NCBI GenBank assembly: GCA_035235625.1
Contig: CP141143.1
Location: 62,001-126,000 of the forward strand
Length of the DNA stretch: 64,000 nt
Origin: Saururus chinensis
Lineage: Eukaryota > Streptophyta > Magnoliopsida > Piperales > Saururaceae
Direction: 5' to 3'
Within the stretch, counting starts at the first letter, position 1; every line of letters starts with the position of its first letter. Positions 24,293 through 38,172 of this stretch are shown here, one piece after another. Under the pieces are notes generated by a model. The model was given only the letters and a program-made list of their open reading frames with translations. It made no database searches and was not told the origin of the DNA. A program made the position numbers and the translations under genes.

Positions 24293-24560
24293 ATGCATGT
24301 GGGAATATGCATGTTAGAGATACATCCATGCATGCTGATTTTGATATTATGCATGTGGAATATGTATGTTAGAGATACATCCATGCATGTTGATGTTGAT
24401 GTTATGCATGTGGAATATGTATGTTAGAGATACATCCATGCATGTTGATTTTGATGTTATGCATGTGGAATATGTATGTTAGAGATACATCCATGCAGGA
24501 TTGGTTATGATGTGAATGCATGTGGGAATATGTATGTTAGAGATACATCCATGTAGGTTG
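24293..24560 (+). repeat. ~55-bp tandem repeat in family 1 LTR, 5 units
   Basis: Units begin ATGCATGTGG and contain TATGTTAGAGATACATCCAT. The last two are more diverged. The other family 1 LTR has six units at 60496-60822. Confidence 0.9.
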
Positions 24561-27324
24561 TGATGATATTATGCATTATGATGCAGTGTTAGGTGATCTG
24601 AATGTGTGATCAGAAAGTGATGCACCATGTAAATCTTTGATCTGAACGATCTCATTGCTAAGCTATCACATTTTCTACGTTGATAGTGATATTAAAACTA
24701 TTGCTGAGTGTTAAAACTCACCCCTCTTTTGTGTTTTGATTTGGGGCTGTGTGGTGCGACACACAGACAGACAGGATTGCCTCTTTGAGGAAAGGTCAGA
24801 GGTAGCTTGGGTGTGATGATGGAGATCGTTGTGTGAATTACCTGCGTTTGTTTCATGCTTTATGTTCGAACCTTTGTGTAGGGTTCTTGTTTGGATTTAT
24901 GTCATATTTTGCAGTTGTGATGCTTATGACTTGTTTTGAGCCGGTGTGGGCTTTACTTAACTAAGTTTGTGGGTTTGAGATTGTTGTTTACTTTGTGTTA
25001 AGCAACACATTTTCCCCCCTTTTTATTTACTCTTGCTCAAAGGATTGTGCGCACTCCGTGTTTCTGTTAATCGCCCGTGGTTAGGGATTAAGTCTTCCGC
25101 TAGATCATTTCTCAATTTTTACTTCGTCGCCCCCGCGCGTTTGACCGGCCCCCGGACCGGGTTCAGCTCGGGTCGGGCATCGCCAGGGCGTGACATCGGG
25201 GTAGTCAACTCCAAAGTTTGCTCGCCCAAGACAATCATGGCCAAGGACGTCTAAATCTTACACAGAGAACCTAGAGCATGTGTGCTTGCTCTCGACATCT
25301 CCTACGGCGGGAAGAGTCCAAATTCCCACATGGGGAACCTAAAACATGTGGTAGCCGGTGCACAAAGGCATACCATTCTAGATTTTCAAGGTCCAGATGA
25401 CTATCTCAAGAAATCTCAACCGCATGACAAGTACACAACTCGTCACCATTCAACTCAACTTAACATATACTTAGATCGACTCAAACCAGGGAGTATCCAT
25501 GTTCCACACAGGAACTCAAATCAAAATTATGTCCTTTTGGACCAACTAATTTCTGATAAGCCAGTGATCGATTAATCCAGCACGCAATCTCACATAATTA
25601 CATCTAATCGATCAACCATGGCTAAACACTGTAAAGTCTCAATCGGAAATCCGTTTCATAATGCATGCAACATAGTATATATGTGGGAAAAGCATACATG
25701 AAACCTATTCATGATATGTGCTCCCATCAACACCTCATGCATCATTCATAATCATAATGTCAAACATCATCATGATCATCCCCACATGTGTGAACATGGT
25801 AGAAACATTCAACTCTAAGCATACAAACATGCCTTATAAATAACTCATTATCACACCACACATGCTCTTTAATATCTAATTATGCTTTTTAACTGAAATC
25901 ACGAGTGAAAACCATCGTAAACCATTAATCAAATCAAGTGTAACCTCATGCTAAACCTATGCAAGCACATTCACACCACACTTGAATCTAGACATGGCAC
26001 CATTCATTTACCCATAATTTAATTACATTATATGAAGACATACCAGTTCATTCTCATGCTACTCGCTAGAATCATGCTTAAAAAGTACGGAATAATTCAA
26101 TCGCATATTCAAGATAAGCAATTCCTAACATATGTAGCCACCAACATACAATTTCACATAATACTTAAATACTCTTCATAATTTCCAACACCAATAACAT
26201 GCCCTTCCAATGACTCATTCTAGCATAAATTACTCAACATGAACTTAAGAAATGATATCTAAGAGTAAAAGCATAAAAATAAGCAAAAGAAACAAAATTG
26301 CCAAAACTGCAGTACTACCGTTCGATTGGCTTGTATGGCCATTCGAATGCCAAAACGTGTTTTTTTGGTTCGTGTTCCCCACTTCGAAATCAAAACCGAA
26401 ACTTCTCAAAAATAACTTAAACTACCAAATCCTATTCCCAAGCATCACCATAATCAAATCCATGCTTAATATCTAACTATTACTACCCTAAGAAATTTTA
26501 TCAAAGATTAAACCTTTCTCAAATCACTATTAAAGCTCATACCACTTCAAAACTTCAACAAAACTCGAATCTGAAACCACAACAATGTTTAACACTAAAA
26601 TACTTACCTTCCAACAACTTCTTGATTCGAAAGGACCTGACCGAAGTGGAAGGGCATGGCCCACAACTACACCTTAACAAAAGTGGCAGGAGAAGCTGTC
26701 ACGCCCAAGGTTTTTCCACACATTCACTTTAAAATTTTACTAAAATTCCATTTTCATAACACAGATGTAAATCAAATAAATTAACAAAATTTAAAACGTG
26801 TGAAACAACTCTCATAAATTAAATCATCCTAAAACAAACAAACGTTCTCAGGTGTAACCTAAAACAAAAATGTGCGATTAAAATCTACCATGGCCATGGG
26901 TTTTTAAAAACAAAAAACCTCCCATGCATCTCTGAGTACAAGTTCTTTCACAGTCTAAAAATGAATCGTACATACATACACAAGGCTAGTATATAATACA
27001 TTTCTCTCACCTTAAACAAAACATGAGATCGCAACACCAAATTCCACATAGCTTCACTACGATTTCACTGCGCTCAAAGTCGAGGAAGAATTGTCCACAC
27101 GTGGAAAAGTCCAGTCTCAAACAGCTATCGATCGACCTGCAAAAGCCTCCAGTCGAAGGGGCTAAAAAGATGGGGTGAGTATTTTCATACTCAGTAGGAA
27201 AATACCCAGTAGGGGACAAATATAAATTAATGAACTCCGTAAGTTCATATATAGATGCTTCCATGCAATCACACATGAAGCAAAAAAAAAGAATAAGAAG
27301 TATAAATAAGGTCACGCATACAAA

Positions 27325-27745
27325 TCATCATACAAATCGAACTTACACTTACTCATATATCATGCTCTTACACTTACACTCTGAATCAGTTTTATCAGCT
27401 TACTCGTACAAACGTACGCTTACACTTACAACATACACATACTCATACGACCTTATTCGTACGAACCCACTTGTACGACCTTACTCGTACAATCTTACTC
27501 TTACACAAAAATGTACTCTTACATCTCCCATAGAAGCTTACACTTACACTTACACTTACGCTTATGCTTACACTTACGCTTACGCTTACCGTTTGAATCA
27601 AAGTATCACAAACTTACTCGTACAACTTACTCAGACTCATAAACTTACTCTTACTGTCTTCCAAATAAGCCTACACTTACTCTAAACCTTACACATACAA
27701 CTTACTCAGAATCTGAAACATATAACTTACTCTTACTATCGTACA
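27325..27745. repeat. Low-complexity (CTTACA)n-like region
   Basis: Imperfect runs of CTTACA, CTTACG and CTTACT, densest at 27536-27590. A sparser inverse version (GTGTAAG, GAGTAAG) is at 41925-42000 in the forward family 2 copy. Confidence 0.8.
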
Positions 27746-27954
27746 CATACTACCGACAATTGAAGCTCATTACAATTAATAAGCTCCATTGTCGGAAAGG
27801 AATGGAATGCCACTGGGGCGTCACCTTAACCTTCGGGGAGCAACTAGACACCATGGACTTTTCCGAAGACAAGGCACACCTATGCTCATGGGGCACAGGA
27901 TCAAACAGGTAAAAGCAGATCCATGATACTACTTACTTGAGTGTCCAAATGCCC

Positions 27955-28115
27955 ACTCTCTGGGGCCATACAGTGCCAACTATGGGCGGAAAAACATATA
28001 GTGCCACTCTTGGGCAGGAATCTTACAGTGTCACTCTTGGGTAGAACATACAATGTCATCTGTAGGCAGAAAACATACAAAGCCCACGAAGGGCAAAAAC
28101 TTACAGCGCTCTCAA
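27955..28115. repeat. ~30-bp tandem repeat in family 2 LTR, ~5 units
   Basis: Repeated TACAGTGYCACTCTTGGG-type units separated by GGAA/AGAA spacers. Long frames across it are a by-product of the repeat. Confidence 0.7.
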
Positions 28116-29579
28116 TAGAGCATCAAACATCTAGGCCAAAAAATAGCACCAAGACTAAAACCCGCAGAAAAAAACCATGGCTAGACCAGAAAGGACTCTC
28201 AGTCGATTACTTATCAACTGGCACAAAACGGAACTTAATCCGTCAAAACCCTCAATCTCAACCTCACAACATTATCAAATTAGGGTTACTTACCATTCAA
28301 GTTTATATTAGGTAACTTATGCGTGTACAATTATGCTCGGAACGACTCCCGCCTTACCTTCTTCAGCCAACAAGGCTAGAAATATGCATGTTCAGAAGTT
28401 CCAATCCACAAAGGTAAAACTTCTTTACTTAACTCATCCCCCACTCTTACACTTACAGCCTTACCGATCTTTGCATAGTCTTACTTAAACTCAAATTCCA
28501 TACTGGTAATCATATCATCATACACTTACGGCCTTACAACTTACAACATCCGCCTTAAAACTGAATATTCTTACTCAAACTCCTCAAATGAGACCCTTTT
28601 TTACCTAAGTCCTGTCATCAAACCCTTACTAATTCCTTACTCATTATTCTTTCATTACAATTCATATTACGTATATTATGCCTGTACAATTATGTCATTC
28701 TCTCTTACTGTAGCGCCCCGACCCGTACTACCTGACCCCGGACTAGGGTTAGTTAGGAAGACAGAATCGGAGTGTATAAACTAAGCGGAAAAATTAAAAC
28801 CGACTGACCAGGAGCTGCAGACTCTGAGTGCGAGAGTCATAACGTTCATCTGCGCACTGTGGAGCTTTAACGTTCCATTATGCGTAGTTCAGAACAAACC
28901 TAATTTTATAATTAATTTGGATCAGGCCAACGTTATTTTATCGTTGGTTGCCTACGTACATATTGGATACCATCTCTGACGTTATTCTAATACGATCAGA
29001 TCCGAACGTAGTTCTGCCTAATGGCTAATACATTTACCAGACATCAGAAAATCATATACGATAAAATACGTATACTTTATATCCGAATAATTTATTTGGA
29101 ATCCGACAAAAATCTTATAAATCATCAAAGTCAAACAGAAGCCAATAAATCAGTAAAATACATATCTCACATAGGTGAGAAGAACACTAACAAAACACAC
29201 ATCCCACTCTATCATAGAGCGGAGCAGAACACACTACAGAGCATGTTGGATCATATCAGATCATATCAGATTTTATCCGACTGTACCGGTCATATTAGAT
29301 CGGAGTATGTCAAGTCACAACAGAGCATTTCAGATCACAACAGAAGGAATCAAGTAGATTAAATGGAAACATATCAGCACGTATCACATCATAGCAAATA
29401 ATATATCTTAATTAGTATATTACTAATTAAGATGTGCATGCATATAAATTATATTAAACTAGAAGGTCAAAAAAGCGTACTCCCCTCCAATTCCGGAAGT
29501 GGTGATGTTTGGAGTTGATCGTTTCCTCAAGGCGTCCGCCCTTTCTTATCTGGAAACTGCGGCCAGAACCTCCTCTAAC

Positions 29580-29990
29580 ATCGGAACACTTTACTTTTTT
29601 TCCGCGACTGTAGGCGGCGGACAGAACCTCCCCTTACCCGGAGACACTTTTCCCTTCCCGTGCCCGTAGGCTACGGGTAGAACCTCCCCTTTCCCGGGGA
29701 CACTTTTCCCTTCCCGTGCCCGTAGGCGGCAGGCAGAACTTCCCCTTACCCCTGGGATGTTTTCCTTATATAACATTGCTAACTTGAGGAATGGACACTT
29801 CCATTGCGTTGAACACCCTCGGATTAGTTAAAAATGCCTCTTGAACGACTCGAATCGGACTTAAAATGAGTAAGAAATGAAGAACAAAAGATGAGAAAAT
29901 GTGGGAGAATTTCTCTTTACCCGGAGATATTTTACCCTTTTCGCGCCCGTAGGCAGTGGATATAACCTCCCCTTGCCCTGGAACGTTTCC
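29580..29990 (-). repeat. ~60-bp repeat with AGAACCTCCCCTTACCC core
   Basis: Three adjacent units at 29600-29765 and one more at about 29925-29985 contain CCCGTAGGC, CAGAACCTCCCC and GGAGACACTTT-like segments. The related LTR at 39000-39390 has about six. Confidence 0.85.
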
Positions 29991-30131
29991 CCTATATAGG
30001 GTTGCTAACTCGAATAATTAACGCTTCCATTGCGTAGAACACCCTTGATTTAGCTAAGAAGGCATTTTGAACGGAAGAAAATGGACGCAGAATGGCTCCA
30101 GAAACTCCTCCGGAAGACTGAATGCAAATGG

Positions 30132-30141
30132 CTATTTATAG
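30132..30141 (-). promoter_or_regulatory. TATA box of family 3 LTR
   Basis: The minus strand reads CTATAAATAG. The same box occurs at 39593-39584, where the sequence upstream of it is completely different. Confidence 0.6.
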
Positions 30142-30813
30142 GAGATTGGCGTGCGAGCGAACGGAAGAAACTGGAACACGCGCGCATGTGCTTGCACCAC
30201 ATGGCGCATGCTGAATGGACTGACCGCGTGGTTGGTGCCCCTGACACGCTCCTGACATGCGCGTCACGGCGCTGCGCGTGACTCGCGCGGCAATGCCGCG
30301 CGTTCGACACGCGATGCTCACGTTCAACGAGCGACGCGCATGTTGTGCAGTCCACCGTGTGATCGCACGGGACCCGCATCTCATGGACGGCCGTGATCGT
30401 GCATCCCGTGGCGCGGCTCGGCTCTGATGATGTCATCTATTTTGTCTTTTTCTGAATATTTTATTATTATTTCATTCAAATACAATTCCAACTTCAAAAT
30501 GCGATAACTTTTTATCCCGAAGTCGGAATTGCACAATCTTTGTACCGATGGACTCGTATTGACAAGCCCTTCGAAACTAGACCCACATGGGTATGTTATC
30601 TTGTACTTTAAAAGTGGGTCCCGCCCATGTGGCATGCTTCCCGAGGTCGTAATTTTCGTTCCCGACCTTCGATTCTTGTGTTTTTTTATTCGTTACGCTC
30701 GTTATTTCGAGCTCTAATTAATTATGGGAATTTTATCTCTTAAAACCCCCTAAAATTACATAATTACCCCTAACCATCTTGAGTTAAGCGTAATTAGAAC
30801 ACAGGTTACAACA

Positions 30814-33741
30814 CTTACTAACTCACAATCCCCCAAGATGTTCAAAACCTTAAGTCTTCTAAATCCTTACATTGCTTATGTCTTCTGCTCAATGCTCCGA
30901 CGTACCACCCGACTCAAACCAAACTAATTCTTCAATCTCATCAAATCCAACCTTCGACAGTCCATCTTACATCTTTCCTCGCTTGTCATACCATCACCAT
31001 TTCTATGTCATAGCCTACGAAGCACCCTTTCGACAAACTTACAAACAAACGCACGTACTCAGCGACCACACATATTTATCACATACTCAAATCACACACA
31101 TACAATTCACTAATTACTTACTGTCATACCTTTAGTCCATAACATATGCATGATTCACATATAAAGCATGCTCATTTAATTAGCATTATCATGCAAAACA
31201 TTAAATTATAAACTCCTAGCATGCTACTACACAATCAAAGCATGCTATAATGAAATTACGAGTTCAAGGTCCCCTACCTCGTAATCCACAGGAGTTTGAT
31301 GGCAAGCAAACAGCGGTGGCAACGTTGATAGCAGAATACACGGCCAAAAGCATCACACTGAAAGAGTTGTTATGTCTCAAGGATTTTCAGAGATGCTGGA
31401 ATTTATCTCAATAAGGTTAGATTAATTACACTCAAAGCATAAGACTGTGCGCACTAGGGCGGGCAGATACAAGGTGTGCCACTAGAAATGGCAAGAACGA
31501 CCACAGAATAGGGGTTGACTGATTGGAGGTTGGCCAACGGTTTAAAACACTTTGTTGGCGATAAAACATGAAAATGGATAGTGGGCCACATCCAACGGCA
31601 GCAATTCTGCATCATCGAAGCCTCCCAAGGTGCAAGAGGGCTTTAACTGCCATATTGCCTAGTGGTGGAGACGTTTCCTAAGCAAACATTGAGGCACTAA
31701 GGCCTAGCGTAAGAGGCTGACAAAGGCAGCGCCATTTCTAAACGCTACTCACAACCAATCCATCGTATGGATAATCGTGCATTAAGCACGGCTTACAGTG
31801 GAGGATATGGCATGACATCGGTCGAGCCTTCAATAGGCCGAGTTTAATGGCGGACTGTGTTACTTCCACTTGGAAGGATCTGAATTTGAGGACTCTTTCC
31901 TCGTATGTTCCGGGTTGTGTGTAATAGAAAGTGGGGGTGCAAAGGTAAATTTGGGCCAGAAGTGTTGGCCATAGTCGTCAATGGGTCGGGGCAGAGCCCA
32001 CGTTGGTTGGATCTGTAGCCCAAGTTCACGCTATATCAAGCTAGACATGTTGGCTTGAGTTAGAGCGGGGCCCATCAGTGGCAGTCAGAGACGTACCCCA
32101 TAGATTAGGGCGTCTGGTGTGTGCAGAAGACATGCAGATGAGGCCAGAAGCTGGGCCCCTTGCTGATATTGGTCAAACCAACATCCGTAGTTGTCTGCTA
32201 ACTGATGTCGAGCAGTAGAACACCCGGTAAGAGAAACAAATAGACCCGATTTAATCGGGGTGACAGTGTAACGAGTTGGGGCACAGACACGCATCACAGG
32301 GCCATGAACGGCCAATGGGGCCAAGGGCCAAACTTCAAATACGGCGGTGATTCAATAATCACAAACTGTTGCAAGCTGGATGGACACTGATCAGTGTTCG
32401 TCTAAAGTCTAACGGTGGCGAATCGACACCACTAGACTAAAATTGTGTCTCGGACCAAATGGAGCAATGGGGCCGAAGAGAGGAGAATGGTGTAAGAGTT
32501 CATCATCGGCTCGAGGCGGAGCCGGCGATAGTGAGCCGAGCTCCTCCAATAACTCAGCACAGAAAACAACCAAAAATAAATAAATGTTCTGTTCGAACCA
32601 GAAAAAGGCAGAAGAATGGGTGAAAGACCGGGAAGGCAGTGGTTCAATCCAAGGCGGCGGCCTTGCTGTTGCCGATCTGGGAGGAGGCCAATGGCCGGAG
32701 ATCAACGACACAGTCGTGGTTCACAACACAGAAAAATGGGAACAACAAAAAGAGGGATTTTTTATCCCATTTGAAATAGAGTGGAGGGGGCTGAGGGAAA
32801 CGGCGGCCAAGGCGGTGGCCGATGTGGCGGCCTTGCTGTTTTCGGGCTGGGGGGAGGGCCAAAGGCCGGTCACTGTGGCCAGCCACCTGCGGCACAGCCA
32901 GTGGCTGCAACACACAGTGACTGAAGGAACAACAAAAAAAGAAAGCAATTCTCCATTGAAAATGGCGGAAGGGGAGTTGACTAGCCGGGAAGACGACGGT
33001 CCGGTTTGGGGGTGGTGGTCTAGTCGCCGCCGGGCTGAGGTGAGGACAAAGGCCATTTGGGGGTGGCCGGCCACCGCTGGCACGGCAAACGGCCACAACG
33101 CAAACATAACAACAAAAATAGGTGGCAGAGTTTTTACCTCGCGACAGCGACAGAGGGGCGGGGAGGCTGGGATGACGGTGGCCGGAGGTCACCCTGGCCG
33201 GGGTGGAGCTGTGGCGGTGGGGTGGCATCCATGTAGGTGGAGGCAGCGTCAGATCGGGTAGGAAATCAAGATTTGGCGTCTTTCTAGTTCTGAAACAGAA
33301 AACAGGGAGCGGGGTGGCGACGGCCGGCGAGACCAGGCCAGGGAGGCGGCGACAGCGGCGACAGCGTCGCCAGGTCGAGGCCGGCTAGGCAGAAGCCGGT
33401 GGCCACCAGCGGCAGTGCCTCCAGCCTCACACAGTGAGGGGGGTTCACTGTTCCACATGCGGGTCGGGCGTGCCGCCCGATCCGCCTTATATGTTTTTTT
33501 TTCTTTTTTTTCCAACTGCTTCTGCTCTCACACGTCCTATCCGTTTTTCGCGCTGAAACTTTCTTTGATGCGTCGAGGCCCATGACCTGCGACTAAACAC
33601 CACTACCGACTCTTACGGTCACAAATAATACAAATACATATATGCTGAAGTGTAAAATTTATTTATCGAAAATACGACCAAAAACTGCAGAAAATAGCAG
33701 AAAAATGCAGAAAAAATTACAAAAAAATTGGGGATATTACA
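30814..33741 (-). other. Remainder of family 2 LTR, with GC-rich part
   Basis: Continuation of the family 2 LTR after the nested insertion. About 32400-33480 is GC-rich with GGCGG/GGCCGG-like repeats and has long open frames on both strands. None shows recognisable domains, so they are treated as composition artefacts. Confidence 0.5.
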
Positions 33742-36061
33742 GAAGCCAACCAAGTAGGATGTCAGCTAATCCAAATTCATGTACACTAAATGATCCTCAA
33801 TAGATCAATGGTGAGCCCGGCTCACGTAGAGCTCACTCAAACGGGGAGGTGCAACTACACAGTCAAATCAGCAGCTCCTCAATAGATCTAAGAATCAGGA
33901 AACTGTTCTGAAACCTATCTTTTTCATCAATAAGCCAGGATTCCGAATGACTATCCCAAACCTCATTAGTCCCTTTTGGACTAGGGTTGAAACTCGAAAC
34001 TGCCACTGGTTCATCAACCAAGGCAACTAGTTATATCAAAGGTTTTGTTCACTCTATGAACTAGTCCCAAATCCCTCTTAGGTATTTTAGTCTTTATCTT
34101 GATTAGGTATTCTCCCCCAATCCATAGCTATCTAACCCCCTTGATTAATCTTTCATTAATCTTAAGCTAGTGATAAATTACTATCACAATATCAATAGCA
34201 AACATTAACACAATGAACAACATAAACAATACAGACCCACACATGTCCAAACAAATCATAATATCAAGAATCAAACCTGATAATGATATTAAAAAGGTTC
34301 GAGCTCTCATGCCCTAACCCTCCTTCGGTTAACTAATTAAGTCTTTATGAAGACTGGTCATAATGCACCTAAGGGCATTAAGGTAATTATCCCATATTGG
34401 ACATGGTCCTCTATGCTCTCAGGTAAGTCTTTAACCTCTCAAAAGGTTTCAATATCACATTAGCCCGTTAATTTCATAATGCGAATGCAGGCCAGTCCAC
34501 TCATAGGGGTATTTTTATCTTTTTGTTCAGAATTTCCCAAAACATTGATGGGTCAAAAAACTAATCACAAGGGTACCCCTTGTTATTATGAACCCGAGGT
34601 AATTTTCTTGCTATTTAATAGGGTTGTAAACCCCTTAAACCAACCCCGGTTCAATTAACCCCTAGGGGTAAAACAGATAATTATTTATATACTGGGATTT
34701 TACCCCACCTAGTGGATTGGTCAAAATTTAGGGTACACATGTACCTATCAATGAATTTTTTTTTAAAATTTTAAACCCACTCATAAGCCCCTGAACTAGA
34801 GCCCCTAAATCAGGCCATTAACGTAATTCTACGATTCAACTCATATGGGCAAATTGGTCATTTTAAAGACTTTGGGATTTTTTCCTAGCCATAAACTTAG
34901 TCAATGTACTCGACATGATCTCATGGTTATTTTTTTCGAATTTTTTCAACTACTCCGGACCCGGTTCAGAGAGTGTGAGAGTTTTTTTTACCAGACCGAA
35001 TCGGGTCAGGTAACCCAACACGATCCAGTGACAACCCGCATCGCGGGTCATCTTCCCCGCGGCCGGCAAGAGGCCCCCTGGGCTGTGGCGGTAGAACCAA
35101 TATCGTGGCTGGGGGGCTAGGGTTTCTAGACCGCCAGCGCACGGTGAAACTAACAGCGTCGATCCTGCCATCGTCCGGTGGCCAAAAGGCCACTTTTTTT
35201 TTAAACAATGCAGTTGAACAACCGCGGCTAGGGCGAGTGCGACCACTTCCAAAACTTCTTTTTTTTAAAGTGGCCCGCATGGTGGCAACAGACCTCCCAC
35301 CAGTGGGTCACCCTTGGTCGCTTTCATCCGGAGACCGGGTTTCTGGCTAAAAAAGTATCGCCAACCAAAAACTGCACAATAATTTTTTTGAGAATCACTA
35401 TTCATTGTAATTACAAAATAGTGAATGTTGTTTAATGTAATTACATGAACAGTGATTGCAGAAATTACTATTACACAAGTTGCATAAATTATATTAAATT
35501 ACTCAATAAAATATTTACTAATCTCGATTCAAAGACAAAATAAAGATCCTACCTTAATTGCTGGTTTGTCGTTGATCCACCGCTGTCATAGCCTCATCGT
35601 CGACCACCTTCTCTCCTCTCTTAAGGCCCCAAAAAAACTCCCCCTAATTAAGCCCTAAGAAGACCTTTTATAAGTAAGGGGATTAGCGTTCCTAATCCCC
35701 TTAGGAGTTGGGCCAAACCCCCTCACTTAGGGAACCTAATTGGGCCTTTAAAAATAAATTTCATACCTTTAACTAATCGACCCGCAAAACGACTTAAACG
35801 GCCCAAATACACGTTTAAATCGGATAAACATACCCTATACAATATGTTCAACTTCGAACAACCATATCTCCCTCATCCAAACTCCAATTCACACATCGTT
35901 GGTGGCGTTTCAAAGCTCTTTCTATCTACATTCTAATTACATAGTTTCAGCCACCAATTCTAACTATTAAGTAAGTTATTCTCACAATAAATTCAAGGGG
36001 TTAAATACCCTAATTTCTACGTGTTTATTTTTTGAAACCTAAGAAAATCCGGGATATTACA

Positions 36062-36080
36062 TTATTCCCCCCTTAAAATA
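36062..36080 (-). other. Polypurine tract next to family 4 LTR
   Basis: TTATTCCCCCCTTAAAATAA on the plus strand is purine-rich on the minus strand and directly abuts the LTR terminus. GATCCTCGCAA follows, the reverse of the TTGCGAGGA segment found before such tracts in Ty3/gypsy elements. Confidence 0.7.
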
Positions 36081-37199
<1,119 letters not shown>

Positions 37200-37225
37200 C
37201 TTACATACGGTGTCAATGTTAAGGG

Positions 37226-37495
37226 TGGATTTCATCCTTTCTAAGGATGAAATTAGTGTTTAAGTGGATTTTGTCCTTTCAAAGTACAAAATCGCTATTT
37301 AAGTGGATTTTGTCCTTGTGAAGGACGAAATCAACTTAAAATTGATTTTGTCCTTACAAAGGACGAAATACGTTTTACAATGATTTTGTCCTTTACAAGG
37401 ATGAAATCACAACATGAACGTTGCAGCTTTTAAATAGTGGATGAAATCCATTCAATAGATTTCGTCCTTTGAAAGGACAAAATCTTATGAATTTT
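37226..37495. repeat. Array of six ~27-bp palindromes: MULE2 terminal region
   Basis: Palindromes of the form GATTTYRTCCTT / AAGGAYRAAATC start near 37228, 37267, 37303, 37343, 37382 and 37458, with 12-50 bp between them. Equivalent arrays form the ends of MULE1 (46385-46615, 50430-50660), which identifies this as a MULE terminus. Confidence 0.8.
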
Positions 37496-37544
37496 TTTTT
37501 AGGTAACTCAAAATCGGGAGTGACCCCTGTCCCGGTATAACATT

Positions 37545-37690
37545 ATACATGTTCCACACAAAACATACAAATCTGTCCCTATATAAACATAACATATGTT
37601 CCACACAAAACATATAAATCTATCCCTATATAACATCACATATGTTCCATACTAACAACATATAAATCACAATACTATCATTAGAAAGTC
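37545..37690. repeat. ~45-bp tandem repeat, 3 units
   Basis: Three units begin CATGTTCCACACAAAACATA or a close variant and contain ATCTRTCCCTATATAA. They lie between the palindrome array and the former PMD gene end of MULE2. Confidence 0.85.
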
Positions 37691-37930
37691 TATGGGTGGT
37701 ATATAAATTACATACAATGTTCACAAAATGATTTCGTTTACGAAACATGCATATAACAAATAAGTCTGTCATGACCCAAATTTTAAAACACATTTTCATT
37801 GAATGATCATGCGATAATTCATGAGATTTTTTTCAAAAAAATCAAATCAAATCAAATCAACCTACTAAATATCCAGGTAATGATTGTTGGGGTTCGTAAA
37901 TACGGATAACAAATCATATTATAGCATAAG

Positions 37931-38172
37931 TGTGGCACCCCATGTTAAGTGCTTTTTTCATGTGGGTCCCGCCTATTTTCCATGCTTCTCGAAGGTCGTA
38001 ACTTCCGGTTCTAACCTCTGTTTTGCGTGATCTTTGATTTGTTGTGCTTGTTACTTCGAGCTCTAACAAATATGGGAATTTCATCTCTTAAAACCCCTTT
38101 AAAATTTAACTAAAATTACATAATTGCCCCTAACCCTCTTGGTTAAGTGTAATCGGAACATGGGGTGCCACA
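37931..38172 (-). mobile_element. Family 3 LTR fragment with inverted ends
   Basis: A 242-bp segment starts TGTGGCACCCCATGTT and ends AACATGGGGTGCCACA. The body is an inverted family 3 LTR start, and a polypurine tract read on the minus strand (38173-38190) abuts its end. The first 16 bp appear to be a forward scrap joined to the inverted copy. Confidence 0.7.

Larger units (their letters stand above)
21823..25195 (+). mobile_element. Family 1 solo LTR (3373 bp), copy A
   Basis: It runs TGTAAGGACC...GGGCGTGACA and is bordered by perfect 5-bp TSDs, TCGGG at 21818-21822 and 25196-25200. It closely matches 58002-61455 along its length. A TATA box sits at 22245, a hairpin cluster at 23831-24195 and a 55-bp tandem repeat at 24293-24560. 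There is no internal retroelement sequence next to it, so it is a solo LTR left by LTR-LTR recombination. It landed in an older inverted relative. Confidence 0.93.
20740..26630 (-). mobile_element. Older family 1-related LTR, inverted, interrupted by a solo LTR
   Basis: Its 3' end is inverted at 20740 (TGTCACACTCC). The sequence runs to 21822, is interrupted by the solo LTR 21823-25195, and resumes at 25201. The resumed part matches the inverted middle of family 1, e.g. the TTCCACACAGGAACTC hairpin at 25503 and the CCGTTCGATTGGC module at 26311. It is clearly diverged from the two young family 1 copies. The far limit near 26630 is approximate because the expected LTR end was not found. Confidence 0.65.
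28709..30813 (-). mobile_element. Family 3 solo LTR (2105 bp), inverted
   Basis: It runs TGTAGCGCCCCGACC...GGTTACAACA with perfect TSDs CTTAC (28704-28708 and 30814-30818), nested in the family 2 LTR. Read on the minus strand, the first ~280 bp match 38484-38668. A minus-strand TATA box lies at 30141-30132, with a GC-rich cassette (about 30150-30430) upstream of it. CCTCCCCTTACC repeats occupy 29580-29990. No coding sequence. Confidence 0.9.
26697..33741 (-). mobile_element. Family 2 LTR, inverted, interrupted by a family 3 solo LTR
   Basis: It runs TGTCACGCCC...GGATATTACA, bordered by perfect TSDs GAAGC (26692-26696 and 33742-33746). The second family 4 copy shows the uninterrupted target near 43295 (GAGAAACGCTAACCAAG), which confirms the insertion. 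Without the nested 28709-30813 element it is about 4.9 kb, so further insertions may be hidden. Its first 2 kb match the inverse of 40403-42750. Confidence 0.85.
20206..36061 (-). mobile_element. Family 4 LTR, inverted, split by nested insertions
   Basis: On the plus strand it begins TGTCACGAACTGG and ends GGGATATTACA. It is immediately followed by TTATTCCCCCCTTAAAATAA, a polypurine tract on the minus strand, which marks it as a 3' LTR. Its own sequence lies at 20206-20739, about 26630-26696 and 33742-36061. These pieces align in order with the second copy at 37767-51221 (AAAGTTGGCYCTCACRCCAG near 20440 and 42800; ACTAAATGATCCTCAATA near 33785 and 43350). Insertions separate them. No coding sequence is seen in the LTR; the rest of the retroelement beyond the polypurine tract is mostly missing. 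Confidence 0.7.

Noticed and set aside
32409-33583. Large open frames (up to 225 codons) on both strands
   Set aside because: GC-rich LTR sequence inside TSD-bounded family 2; no recognisable domain, splice pattern or codon signal.
37226-37495. Regular palindromic repeats resembling a CRISPR array
   Set aside because: Plant nuclear context, repeats are imperfect palindromes with irregular spacers, no cas genes, and the same arrays mark MULE termini.
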